A stretch of 64,000 bases of DNA, from the NCBI GenBank assembly GCA_027924585.1, contig BSBM01000150.1, positions 19,760,001 to 19,824,000 on the forward strand. Direction: 5' to 3'. Below, in pieces: positions 48,825 through 60,528 of this stretch. The notes beneath the pieces are model-generated. The model saw only the letters and a program-made list of their open reading frames with translations, searched no databases and had not been told where the DNA came from. Position numbers and translations under genes: made by a program. Position 1 is the stretch's first letter. Each line of letters starts with the position of its first letter. Source of the DNA: Larix kaempferi (lineage: Eukaryota > Streptophyta > Pinopsida > Pinales > Pinaceae).

Positions 48825-48935
48825 TAGGAACGTGCACGCACCTAAGGTAGCGCGCATGCGCCATTAGGTTGGGTACCGAACCAGGGCGCATGCGCGTTCC
48901 TAGCGCATGCATGGACAAAAACGTGCGCGCACCCC
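48825..48935. repeat. Cluster of GC-alternating palindromes
   Basis: Two copies of the 10-bp palindrome GCGCATGCGC (48852-48861 and 48886-48895), a related GCGCATGC (48903) and the palindrome GTGCGCGCAC (48923-48932) lie within about 80 bp. They consist of alternating purine and pyrimidine in a mostly AT-rich region. The type resembles the palindromes at 23956 but without even spacing. Confidence 0.6.
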
Positions 48936-49212
48936 TGTTAAGGTTTAAAAAACAAAAAAACCCAATTTCTTTTCATTCTTACCATTCTGGCCGAACGTGG
49001 ATGAACCAGTGCATGCGCAGAGCTACAACAACCCAAGTGCACCATTTCCACTCGAAAAAATACCTTCTTCCATCCACCAATTGCATTGGATATGCATTTA
49101 ATTCATTGTTTTTGTCATTTTATTCATTTTTGTTTGTTTATTAAATTTGTAATAATCCCCAAATTATTAAAAGAATAAAGAATTTTTCAATTGCAGAGTG
49201 TAAACCCACAAA

Positions 49213-51703
49213 ATGAATGAAAAAAATGTAAACATGGAGTCTAGTGGAACTAATGAAAACCCTCAACCAAATCCAAATGCCCAAGAAAATCAAAACCCCC
49301 AACAACATTTTGACCAATATGACTTGAACCATTCTCTAAATGAGATCAGAGTGCACACTTGAGAACTAAGAAACATAGGGGAACCATCCCGAGTGTCCCT
49401 TGCCACCTCAATTGAGAGCTCAATTGACTCCATCATCCATGCACATCGCCAATTGACTGAAATGACTGAATATAGAGCTAGGATGCGGGAGTATTATTCC
49501 ATGGGCATTTCCAAGGAGGAAATAAAAGATTTGAATATTACAAAGGCCCAATTATACAGTATGTTCACCGATCCAAGAAAACAACAACCACCGGACAGTA
49601 AAAAGCCACGTGTTTGCATGGATTGGTGTCATTTCCAACCATGGAGGGACAATTGGATGCATAGGTGGTTCATGGTTTATGATAAACCTCCCTACAATAA
49701 TAGGGAGGTTCCATAGTACTTCCTTTGGCAACTATGGGCTGAGTTTTCCCTTGGTTTACATGTCAACGATTTTGACATAATCGAGTTCCAGGGTGTTGGG
49801 TGTGGCTCTGCCCAAGATTGACCTGCTGCTAGGAGGAACCCACTGAGAGGGCCACTAGCTCCTAGGCGCGAGCCCAACCCCTCTCCCCAGCCACATCAGT
49901 TACCCCACAAATTTGATTAGATCGAGGATGCGATGAGGAGTGTTGCACAGGGATTGCTTAGACACACTACCTTTATAGAAGCTACTACAGTGGAGAGACA
50001 GGTTGACTCTGATAGAGACGTAGGTGTAGGGTCTTCAGGATGAAGTTAGGATAGACCTGTCACCGGTGGTAGCCATTTTGGGCCTTCTTGTTCCACAGGG
50101 AAAATGCCACATCGTTGTCCCCATTACGCGCACACTTGCCTTGGACCGATCGAGGGTTGCTATATGGAGGAGGTTAGCACTTTTTTTAATGTGTTTTCAA
50201 TCATCACTTGATAATTTGTAAAGTAATTTTAAAGTATGTGTGCTTGACTTAAAATATTATTTCAATGTACAACTATTTAGAGTTGACACGCTGTCATGGG
50301 AGAACACAGAATCTCCCAACCTGGATGCAGCAATGGCAGCTGCAACTGAGATTGCGACACCTCACACAAAGGTATTTTCAGTACCCCACACAATATTGTT
50401 ATTACTTATCGCATTTCTATTTTTATGTATTTATATTTATGACATACATGATGATAGTCCGTACAATATTTTTTAATATTTTGATTGACTGGATAATTAC
50501 TGGTTTAATATGTTTATAACGTGCATGCATTTTGGTGTCCATAGGTATGCACGCAGTACGATGACCAAACATCTCCGCCAAGGGGCGGTAGATCACCGTA
50601 TACACAGGTACAATGTGTAGTTAAAAGAACACTTTTAATTTTAAATCTTATGACATACTATGGTTTAATTTGTTTTTTATTTACTAAACTATGATATTAT
50701 AAATTTGTATGTAGGGGCCGCCAATAGCTGCAGGTCTCTTAAGTCCCATGTTTCCACCCTCTCCCATGAGTTTCCCCCCTCGCCTCCATCCACACCATCC
50801 CTCCGTCCACCCCCTCCCTTCCATCCACCCTCCCCTCTTTGTCCATACTCCCCCCTATGTCCATCCTCCTCCATTCGTCCATGCGCCCCCATCTATACAT
50901 CCTCCCCCATTCATCCACGCCCCCCTCGTTTATCCATCCTCCCCCATTCGTCCACACCCCCCCTTCCATCCAGCTTCTCCCATTCGTCCACAAGCTCCCT
51001 TATATACATCCTCCTCCCTCTATCCAGCACTGACCTCCCATTCACCATACCTCAACATCCCCGCTAGCCCTTTTGGGTCGATACCCCCTATTGTCCAGCC
51101 AGTAGGGATTTATCGTCCACGATGTCCTCGTCCACCCCATACCACCATGTCCTCTTCCACCACATCATCTCCAGTTCCCGCCACTATTGTGGTCACACCC
51201 ATAGTTCCTCCATCTACATCTGTGCCCCTCCCATGACTGCATCGGAGCAGGTTGTCTAGCCAACTGCTCCACCTGCTAGCCCAGGAGCTCAGCCATGTCC
51301 ACTGTCAGAGGTGTTCACGGTGAGAATCAAGTTAATTTATGAAATTTTTTTGATGCATTAACCAAAATTAATTTAAGCAATTATTTTTTTTCAATGAAAT
51401 GGTTGTTGTAAATGTTGTAGGGTAGAATTGCTGAGAGGATCAGTAGATCCAGGACACATGCTTCTCGTCTCCCACTCACATCAATGGTGAGTTATTTAAT
51501 ATTTGAATTGTAAATTCATTTTATAAATGTGGTAAATGTTACAAATGCTTGACACTAATGGTACCTTATATCATTTGTTTTAGAGCATGGAGAGACAGTC
51601 TACTCCTAGATGGAAGAAGACCCGAGATAGTAGTAGCTCCAAGAAGAGAAAGAGCAATTTTGGAGATGCACCAGGGAGTGACCGGGGTGGTCACAATGCT
51701 TGA
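49213..51703 (+). pseudogene. Unrecognised spliced gene with a proline-rich exon, probably decayed
   Basis: A first exon from ATG 49213 stays in one frame for about 320 codons despite several stops (after VHT, REVP and SAQD among others); it includes YYSMGISKEEIKDLNITKAQ and NWMHRWFMVYDKPPYNNREV. Further exons bounded by GT-AG sites follow: 50281-50371, 50545-50607, 50715-51319, 51421-51486 and 51584-51703. The 605-bp exon encodes Pro/His/Ser-rich repeats (HPPPFIHAPL, PPSIHPPP) and carries one frameshift near 51235. The last exon is basic (WKKTRDSSSSKKRKS), a possible nuclear signal, and ends in TGA. No domain is recognised. It could be a transposon-encoded protein or a cellular gene. Confidence 0.45.
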
Positions 51704-51774
51704 CACGCCATGTTATCTACATTAGCCACGATGTGGCACCTTTGGGCACCAGTTTCCGTGTACTTTGTATCTAC

Positions 51775-51901
51775 GGCACTGGTTGCCATGTATTTTGGAT
51801 CTACAGCACGAGTTGTCAGATTTTGTATAGGGCACTAGTTGCCATATATTTTGGATCCATGACATGAGTTGTCAGATTTTGTATAGGGAATGAGTTGCCA
51901 T
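51775..51901 (+). repeat. 56-bp tandem repeat after the unrecognised spliced gene
   Basis: Units start GGCACTGGTTGCC (51775), GGCACTAGTTGCC (51831) and GGAATGAGTTGCC (51887), exactly 56 bp apart. It lies about 70 bp after the stop codon, likely in the 3' flank. Confidence 0.8.
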
Positions 51902-53302
51902 CGTATGTACATTGGGAACCATGTTCCACTATTTTCCTGAAAATTTGTATATTTGTTCGAGTTTTGTTCCACTATGGTTTTATCTCATGGATTTATATAT
52001 AGTTTTGTTAGAGTTTTGTTCTATATATGGGTATAATGATTTGGATTCAAATGTATGTCATGGCGATTTTGGATGAAACCTAGAGCACCATTTAGGGGTT
52101 TTTATTGCAATGACAACAATTATTAAGTCCAATATTTCAAACAAGATGTAATTTTAACCCCGAATAAAAACGAAGATGATTTTGGGAGGACCATTTTTAT
52201 ATTCAGAGATCAAGTTCACTTGAATCCAAGACAATTTCTCTCACAACTAAGTTAATATTCTGACTACATAGTACTCTAGGAAACTCATCCAACCATAAAA
52301 AATCATAGCACTCTCTTCCACTAACCTACTTAACACAATGAATATATGCTCTTTCTCTACTCAATAATCCCTTAGGGATATTGTTCCCTAACAATCTTCT
52401 TTAGTATAGGTAGAAACAATCAAATCCAATAAATTATTTTAGGAAATAACTAGATAAAGAATACAAATTGTTACCTAAGCAACCAATGAGAAACATTAAC
52501 CAACAAGTGAAGAATTTCTACAATTCCTAAGCTTTAATATGTTCATCTACAACCCCCCTCTCTCTCCCGCAACATCTACAAATTCCTCTTTTATACTACT
52601 AAATATGTCATTTTCAAATTTTGTTAATGGGTAACAAATATAGAGAATACAACATGAGGAGCGGAGAGTATGAACTTGAGAATTGGAGAATAATGGGATA
52701 ATGATCCCCAATGAGGTAGGAGAATGAAGTACTCCTCACACTTCTACAAAATGATTTTACTTTTCCCAAGCTTGCATAAATACACAAGGTAGACTTCCTC
52801 ACCAACTTCCACATGAATTTATGATTGGATTCATAGGTAAAGGAAGTGGATGAACTTTATTGAAGGCACATGATGAAAAGGTGGGAGTTCTTAGAATGAA
52901 AATTTGTAATGGATGATTAATTTCTCATAAGATCCCTCTATGTTTCTTCTCTAGTGGAATCACAACCCATCCTGTGGTATTTGCAACCCTCTTTAATTGC
53001 TATATATTAAATTCTAACATTAATATTTTCATAGCTTTGAGTTCATCGTGGTAATCCTACCACATCATTCACACAAGTGTATTTACAACATATACATGAC
53101 TATCCATTCATTAGTCGAGGCTTGGCCCTGAGATGCATATTTACAACATTTACATCAAGTCCAATCTATCTTCAAAACCCCCCCAAAACTAGTTACAATC
53201 TTAGCCATACTAGGCAATACATCAGTACTGATAATAATAACTACATATAGTCCTCATAAATTATATTAATAGCCAAACAACAAAAATTCTGGAGAAATAT
53301 TG
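51902..53302. other. Intergenic, no gene recognised
   Basis: Non-coding with AT-rich stretches. If the Gypsy pol at 54 kb once had its gag here, it is not recognisable. Confidence 0.45.
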
Positions 53303-54071
53303 AGCAAAACCTTAGTTTACAAAATGGACCTACAAGATGACACCTGGGCCATGGGACCAGAGGAGAGGGGCACCCCTAGAACTATCTCGATGTCCTGAAT
53401 CCAACAGAGTCAATGGTTTTTCGATCCGAGCCACGGTCGTCATTCTATGGCTCGTTTTGTCTCGCATCCAAAAGGCCTTCAGGGACACCTGTTGGATACC
53501 TACCGAGGGCATATAATTCCAACCGTGCAACAAAACTAGGTTTCGAGGAGTCCTTGAAGTGTTCTAGGAAGGTTCCAGTTGGGAACAATATCCATAAGTG
53601 TCTGGTCGATGATTTTGCAAATTTGAACCCAATGTGTAAAAATTGCACACTCCCTTACTAAGCAAAACCCTAGTTTCCAAAATGGACCTACAAGATGACA
53701 CCTGGGCCATGGGACCAAAGGAGAGGGGAACCTATAGCACTATCCCGATGTCCTAAATCCAACGGAGTCGACGGTTTGTCGATTTGAGCCACAGTCATCA
53801 TTCTATGGCTTGTTTTGTCTCGCATCCAAAAGGCCTTCAAGGACACCTGTTGGATACCTACCGGGGGCATAGAATTCCAACAGTGAAACAAAACCGGGTT
53901 CCGGGGAGTCTTGCAAGTGAGTCTAGGAAGGTTCCAGCTGGGAAAGCTAGCCATAAGTCCCCGGTCGACGATTTTGCAAATTTGACCCCAATATGCAAAA
54001 ATTGCACACTCCCTTACTGAGCAAAACCCTAGTTCCCAAAATAGACCTACAAGATGACCCCTAGGCCATGG
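53303..54071 (+). repeat. 358-bp tandem repeat just before the Gypsy pol
   Basis: AGCAAAACC(T/C)TAGTTT recurs at 53303, 53661 and 54020, giving two full units (358 and 359 bp) and a partial third that breaks at CCATGGGAAGACC. Both strands of each unit carry moderately open frames (for example 53688-54092 minus), which translate similarly between units. It occupies the gag-pol junction of the Gypsy element. Confidence 0.85.
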
Positions 54072-55601
54072 GAAGACCAACCAGAAGACCAACTTTCGTT
54101 TTCCCAGAAGACCAACCAGACTTCATCGGATTCAACTATCCCGTTGGTTGATCAGTCTTGTCGAGTCACTAAGAGTTTGGGAGTAGGTCTTTATGGGTCA
54201 TTAATAGGCACTTTTGACCTACCTTCTCCTATCCATTTTATTGATTCTAAAGAATGTTCTTTGTCTGATATTTTCACGGTCATTCCAATGACAGATCCAT
54301 GGATTCTCCCAACTGAATCAGAACCAGCTGTGCCTTTATTTGTTGTAGAAGTGGCTTACTTAGATTCACAAAATGCTGCAACAGAACATATCATAACTCC
54401 GTCAGTCTCTATCGAGTCAAATATGGACTATGCTCCTGCATGGTCAGTAAACTCTGTACACTCTTTTGATTGTCTAGACACTATTTTTCCCTCTGATGAG
54501 GCAATCTTGGAAGTAATCAAAGGCCTGGAATACCCTTGGAAACATATGCACCACAGGTCCTATTTTCTTCCCGAACTAAACAGGATAGAGATAGGTGAGT
54601 TTTCTATGAGACATGGTGGAAGTGTTGATTTGTCCGCTGTTCCTTCTACTTCGAAGGTTGTTTATGCCAAAGAGAATATGGACAGTATATCGCGAACCAT
54701 TTCGATCAAAATTTCCATCAAACCCGGGGTCGTGGAAAATATTTTCATTGGAGCAGATTGTTCTCCCGATGAGATAATTTTGTATACCAATCTCTTTAAA
54801 GAATTCCGTGACATCTTTGCTTGGTCATACGAGGAGATGCCAGGCATTGACCCCACCATTGTTGAGCATGTCATCACAATGTACCCCAATGCTAAACCTA
54901 TGAGACAGAAGCTCCATCCAGTAAACCCTCGAAAAGATGCTGCCATTAAGGTGGAGGTAGAAAAGTTGCTCAAAGCCAGATTTATCTATCCGATAGCTAT
55001 GACGGAATGGGTTTCAAAACCTGTTCCCGTAGACAAGAAGCAAGGTACCATTAGAGCCTGTATTGACTTCTGAGACCTAAATAAGGCTTGTCTGAAAGAT
55101 AATTATCCCACACCATTCATAGATCAAATTGTTGATGCATGTGCAGGCCATGAAATGTTTTGCTTCATGGACGGGTTTTCAGGATATAATAAGATACAGA
55201 TTAAGCCTGAAGACCAACACAAGACAACCTTTATTTGTCCTTGGGGCACCTTTTCCTATCGGAAGATGCCGTTTGGTTTAAAGAATGCTGGAGCTACTTT
55301 CCAGCGAGCAATGAATTTTTCTTTTCATGACATCAAGCATGTGGTCGAACCTTATCTTGATGACCTCCTAGCGCGATCTCGGAAGAGACAGGAGCATCCT
55401 GATCATTTAAGACTTGTGTTTGAAAGGTGCAGATACTACAAGATTCGATTGAATCCTAACAAATGTGTATTCTGCATTGAATCTGGACGACTACTGGGTT
55501 TCATAGTATCCAGTCGTGGCATAATGGTGGATCCATTAAAAGTTGAGACGATTGTAAATATGCCTCCTCCTCGAACCCTGAGACAACTTCAAAGTCTGTA
55601 G
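54054..55601 (+). pseudogene. Gypsy pol: pre-RT linker and reverse transcriptase
   Basis: The open stretch 54054-55073 ends in the RT entry region (FRDIFAWSYEEMPGIDPTIV, then HPVNPRKDAAIKVEVEKLLK) and stops at a TGA within the RT. RT resumes at 55155-55601 with FCFMDGFSGYNKIQIKPEDQ, GTFSYRKMPFGLKNAGATFQ and the catalytic box YLDDLL, keeping both aspartates. LGFIVSSRGIMVDPLKVE follows. The protease motif is not clearly visible. Another stop falls at 55599. Confidence 0.83.
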
Positions 55602-56087
55602 GGAATGTCCAACTTCTTGAGACGCTTTATCATTAACTATGCCAAAATTACAAAAGGTTTCATGAGATTGCTTAAAGAAGATACCTACGTTTTGTGGGAC
55701 GAGGCTGCTCAATGATCATTTGAGGCCTTGAAAAAGGCATTACTGTCAGCCCCCTTGTTAAGCCCGCCAGACTACACGAAGGATTTCCTCTTGTACCTGG
55801 CTGCATCAGTATATACAATTGGCATCGTACTGGTTCAGGAGGATGACATGCTCCAAGAGCATGTCATTTATTATTTGTCGCGCGCTCTAATAGCTCCTCA
55901 GATCAAGTATTCTCACGTAGAGAAGTTGGCATTGGCAGTTGTCTATGCAGTCCAGAGGCTACGTCACTACATGTTATTGTGTACTACCACTGTGGTTGCG
56001 GAGGTCAATCCTTTCCAATATGTTCTTACTCGATGAATAATCGGGGGGAAATTTAACAAATGGATTTTCATTTTGCAATAATTTGAT
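55602..56087 (+). pseudogene. Gypsy pol: RNase H domain
   Basis: FEALKKALLSAPLLSPPDYT leads into YTKDFLLYLAASVYTIGIVL, YYLSRALIAPQIKYSHVEKL and ALAVVYAVQRLRHYML. The Asp normally found at the start of RNase H (LY.D.S) is replaced by Ala (LYLAAS), as in many Tat-type RNase H domains. Stops flank it near 55714 and 56037. Confidence 0.75.
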
Positions 56088-57461
56088 TTGGGTTTTCAGT
56101 CCGCCAAATCAAAGAAATCACCGGTGTTCGCCGAACTGATTTCAGAATTTCCTAGTGACATAATGCACGTTGAGGAAGAATCATCATTCCCAGATGAACA
56201 TATATTTGACCCGTGGTATGGGGATATCCTAGTATATCTCCAGACTTTGAGGTGTCCCACCACTTTCTCTAAGGACGAACAACTCAAGCTGAAGAGTCAT
56301 GCGAAAAATTACCTTATCATTTCTGACACTTTGTACAGATGTGGGGTAGATTCCATCTTACGCCATTGTTTAACCCTGGAGGAAGCATAATCAGTATTGA
56401 ATGATTCCCATAGTGGAGCTTGTGGGGGTCATCTTTCTGGGTTGGAAACAACCCAGAAAATACTGCGTGCAGGTTATTTTTGGCCCACGATCTTCAAAGA
56501 TTGTGTGGAAGCTGTGAAACGCTGCCAGAGATGTTAGTTTTTCACCAGGAAGATGTGAGCACACCCAGATCCTCTTCATCTTGTAATAACAACGGGTCCC
56601 TTCACCAAATGGGGGGTCAATTTTATGAATTGTAATCTAGTTTCGGCTGGAGGCCATCATCATATAATTGTTCTCGTCGACTACTTCACCAAGTGGGCCA
56701 ACGCAATGCCTACTGTTAAGGTGGATGGAGATACAACCTCTTATTTCATTTTCAACCAGATCATTGCAAGATTTGGTATTCCCAAAGAGATCGTGACTGA
56801 TCACGGTCGTCATTTTAAGAACAGGATGATGACCGACCTGTACACCATGCTAGGTTTTTGACAGGAGTATTCGTCTTCGTTTTACCCGCAGGGAAATTGT
56901 TAGGTCGAAGTAGTCAATAAAACTTTGAAGACTGTCTTACAAAGGACTGTTAATGCCAATAGAACTAATTGGCACATTATGTTGTATCTTGCTCTTTGGG
57001 CCTACCGAGCCAATGTAAATACTGCTACCGGGTTCTCTCCCTTCCAATTGGTACATGGGATAGAGGTAGTCATTCTGGTTGAATGTGATATTCCTTCATT
57101 GAAGTTATCTTTACAACTACTACCGGACACATCAGCCTTGGAAGAACGTTTGCTGCATTTAGAAAACTTGGATGAGCAGCGCCGTGATGTGCTCACAACA
57201 AACGAAGTACATAAGAACCGAGTCAAGGGACAATATGACAAGTCTGTCAGACCTAGGGTGTTTCTCGAAGGAGACCTTGTCCTGCTGTGGGATCAGGACA
57301 AGGAACCTTTAGGGGATGGCAAGTTTAAGTCCATGTGGCTCGGTCCCTACATTGTTTCCAAAGTGCTGAAGAAAGGTGCAATATATGAATTAACTGAATA
57401 TGAAGGTAATAAGTTGCCAGAGCCTAGAAATGGGCTCTATCGGAAGAAGTACTATGCTTAG
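56088..57461 (+). pseudogene. Gypsy pol: integrase with zinc-binding and GPY/F-like ends
   Basis: After a linker (56088-56390) the zinc-binding part reads HSGACGGHLSGLETTQKIL...CQRC (H-X3-H...C-X2-C) across a stop and frame change. The catalytic core follows: LVDYFTKWANAMPT (first Asp), IPKEIVTDHGRHFKNRM (second Asp) and, after a stop, YPQGN...EVVNKTLK (Glu). The C-terminus, KFKSMWLGPYIVSKVLKKGA, is the GPY/F region, ending YRKKYYA with a normal TAG/TAA-type stop at 57459-57461. The DDE triad is kept although the frame is broken at least four times. Integrase inserts the cDNA into chromosomes. Confidence 0.82.
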
Positions 57462-57948
57462 GCATTTGTGCTTTTTCATGTATTATAGTTGTACATTTTT
57501 GTAGAGTTAGCTTTGTTTACAGTTGTAGTTATGTTTTATGCATATAGTACCATATTGTCATTATTATGTCATTGAGAAACTCTGTCGATAGTTACTAATG
57601 CGATTATTGAGATCCTATTCTTTGGCAGGTCATGAACTTATGATCCTAGAAGTTGTCTTTTAAGTCATTTTAAGCTCTTGTTGTGACTATTTGAAAAACT
57701 AAACAAGATTGCAGAGAAAAAATGGTCTTTTCAACCTCGTTAAAGGAATTGAAGGTCCATATGCTTAAGTATAAGTTTAACCCTTTTTCTGGACTTTTGT
57801 GGATTACTTACGAAAAAGGAATACTTTAGTCATACGTGGATAGAAGAGTTCTTCTTCCATTGTTTTACACTTTTTCGGGGAGGAGACTAACTATATGAAA
57901 AAGGACCTTTTGGAGCCTTCTTTAGGGTTTTCAAGCTCTTGAAACATG

Positions 57949-58240
57949 AAAACACCAAGCGAGCATTCACCTACTCAGGATCGATGTGAAATCCACGAGA
58001 GGGTATATAGAGGATTGTTTAAGTTTATCAGACACTATAAATAGGAAAACACCGGCGAGCATTAACCTACTCGAGCTCGATATTAAAATCCACGAGTAAG
58101 TGTATGGAGGATTATTTAAGTTTTTCTAACTCCTTAAACAAGAAAACACCGGCGAGCAAGAACATATCTCGACTCGATATTAAAATCCAAAGATCAGCAT
58201 TATAGAGTATTCATCTATCTCTTCTTCGAACTCTATAAAA
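57949..58240 (+). repeat. 97-bp tandem repeat in the Gypsy post-pol region
   Basis: AAAACACC recurs at 57949, 58046 and 58143, exactly 97 bp apart, followed each time by GCGAGCA, an ACTCGA-like motif and AAATCCACGAG or a variant. Non-coding. The rest of 57462-59539 shows no gene; a few phrases (GACTTCAGCTCATT, GACCTCAGCTCATT) recur near 58828 and 59108. Confidence 0.75.
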
Positions 58241-59526
58241 AATGAAGAAGGTCTCAAGTCTTCCTCCCATGGGCTCATTAAAATTTTTACATGGTTGGAC
58301 TTATTGAGTTTTCTTTCTTTCTTGGACTCATTAAAACAACAAGAAGGGCATTCTTTTACCAAAAAGAATAAGGGATAAGAAGGGTATATCACATCTTTTC
58401 AGTTTCAAAGGCAGTTAAGTTAGTCATGTCCTTGAACACAACACCTACTTGAGTCTTTCATGTCAGTTGGGTTTTAGTTTTTGACCTTAGGCTGAACCCG
58501 ATCTCCGATTTTTTACTCCCCCGGTTGGTTATTTTTCCAACCATATAGAGGGTTTGTTAATGTCTCCTACATTGCAAGCTTATATGACCTCCCCTTCATG
58601 TTAAAAGCTACCTAAGTCACTTTGTGTCATGCTCACTCTTCAAGGATACAACCTGTTTCGGCCATTCTGCAGTTTACTTTGACTTCATGTGTCGACCATC
58701 TTGGTGTCAGTTTGTTTCATATTGTTACTTGTCCTACTCCACATCAACTCATACATATTGAGTGTTCCTCGTGTTGGATGATGGAGGATGCATTAAGGTC
58801 TCCCTTCCAGCTAACTTCTTCCCATTGACTTCAGCTCATTATGCTCTGGGAACGATGTTTAGAGTTTTAGTTAGTACCTCGGGGATTGTAGTCATTAGTG
58901 GCAGTTTCCATCGCTGTTGAATAATGAGAATACATTAATGTCTCTTATTCGATAGGTTCCTCAAGTGTTCGACTTCAATTCCACTTATTCACACTTGTTG
59001 GATCGTACTAGGTACCTTGCACCCCATTATCATTATCGATGGAAGTCCTCGCGTTTGTTAACTGTATACATAAATGATCGGTAATCAAATGATACCCCCC
59101 ATGTTCGACCTCAGCTCATTTATTCACATGGTTAGGGTTTGTACCTTGGGTTGTTTGGATGAAGACCTTGGGACTCTGATAACATCACCATATTGATGTT
59201 ATTGCCCAAACTACGCAAGACTGAGCCTCACTCATTTTGGCTCTTCATGAGACATACAGCCAGTTTGTTTTTATGGCTATGATCTCTCATTTTGACATGG
59301 ATCCACGCTTGTATTTCATTGGCCACACTTTATATACATATCCTAGTTATGTATCGGAGATCATGTTGTATCATGCTACACATCTATATGATGTCAAGAT
59401 TGTAATTCCTCGCTGACCTTGATCATTGTTTAAGGTACTTTTTTGATTGGACTCTTTGGTTTCTTGCTCCTCCTCTGACTTGGAATTATAATGTATTTTG
59501 GCCATTTTTTCCCTCTGAACTCACAC

Positions 59527-59539
59527 GTTAGAGGGCATC
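59527..59539 (+). other. Polypurine-like tract before the Gypsy LTR
   Basis: GTTAGAGGGCATC directly precedes the LTR start TGTTATAGG. It is short and not pure, as is common in decayed Gypsy elements. It identifies the LTR as a 3' LTR for the pol on its left. Confidence 0.5.
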
Positions 59540-60507
59540 TGTTATAGGTCAAATCTGCACTTCTCCGTCCATGATCACATTACTCAGTTGATCACACAAA
59601 AGGACATTAAGGATTGAAGAGCTAGGTTGACCTGGATGACTTATTGACTGGAACTACTCTCTTCAGTTGAGAAACTTACTGTTTCTACTGATTTCATCAC
59701 ATGTACGCTACTCTCTATATAGCAAACCAACGTACACCTTGGAGGTGAACGTTGCTTTCCTCAAGGACAACCAGCGTACACAAATAAAAATGTTGCAAAC
59801 GCTTGTTGTAAAGCATAAACGTTGCATATTGTACGCCACTCTTCCTGAAAGAAACCCGCGTACATCTTAAGATGAATTCAAAAAATATATTAAGATTATG
59901 AATTGGGATTAGTTAAAGTTGGTTCTGCAACTACCCCAACCTCCCAATTCAACCACCTCTCAAATCTAACTGCCTACCTTGTCCCATAAATACAAGGAGG
60001 ATCCATGAGAGAAGGAACTAGAAAGAGGGCCTTAAGTGCTGTTACACTCGAGGAATTCCCAAGTCATTGTGAAGAGCAGGAGCCCAGGACTCGGTTGCAT
60101 AAGCATCTTGACACATCAAGTATATTTGTATTGATTCATGTTTCTTTGACAATAAAAAGGTGGAAATACCCTTCCTGTCCCAAATCGAATGTCTATTGGA
60201 TTGTATGTTCATTTGGTTTAGTATCTAATTGTTGTTGATGTTTGATTACTTTCAATATTCATCATATTTATATAGTCAAGATACGCTGAGGAAGGTTTCC
60301 TTTGTGTTGCAAGTTCATCATAGCGAAGGATCAAGCAGAAGATCAAGCGAAAGCTAGGACCAGCCGTCGATTAAAGGTACATCTTTCGATATCTTGATCT
60401 CTTTCATTTGTAGGAACTAAATGAAATATAATGAATGTATTTACTTGTCAACCCCACCCAAGTTGGTAGTGTACCTCCTCACTATAAGGTAATAATCCTG
60501 AACAACA
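59540..60507 (+). repeat. Gypsy LTR (968 bp), apparently shared by left and right elements
   Basis: The stretch runs from TGTTATAGG to CTGAACAACA (TGTT/AACA ends). A polypurine-like tract lies on its left and a primer-binding site on its right. TATA-like motifs occur at about 59714 (CTCTATATAG) and 59986 (CCATAAATAC). The second is followed by a plausible transcribed leader. No second copy lies in the window, so the ends are inferred from the flanking signals only. Confidence 0.65.
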
Positions 60508-60510
60508 GAT

Positions 60511-60528
60511 TGGCGACTACGCCAGGGA
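60511..60528 (+). other. Gypsy primer-binding site
   Basis: TGGCGACTACGCCAGGGA follows the LTR end by three bases. This matches the form TGGCGACTCCGCTGGGGA used by many plant Gypsy elements. It sets the 5' end of an element extending to the right. Confidence 0.75.

Larger units (their letters stand above)
54054..59539 (+). mobile_element. Ty3/Gypsy element, 3' portion (pol and post-pol region), decayed
   Basis: Domains run in Gypsy order: RT, RNase H, integrase, with integrase last, which separates it from Copia. The RT phrase FMDGFSGYNKIQI and the RNase H phrase YLSRALIAPQIKYSHVEKLA fit the plant Tat-type branch. Pol ends at 57461 and is followed by 2.1 kb without a gene before the polypurine-like tract and LTR at 59540. 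No gag or 5' LTR for this copy is recognisable on the left. Confidence 0.8.
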
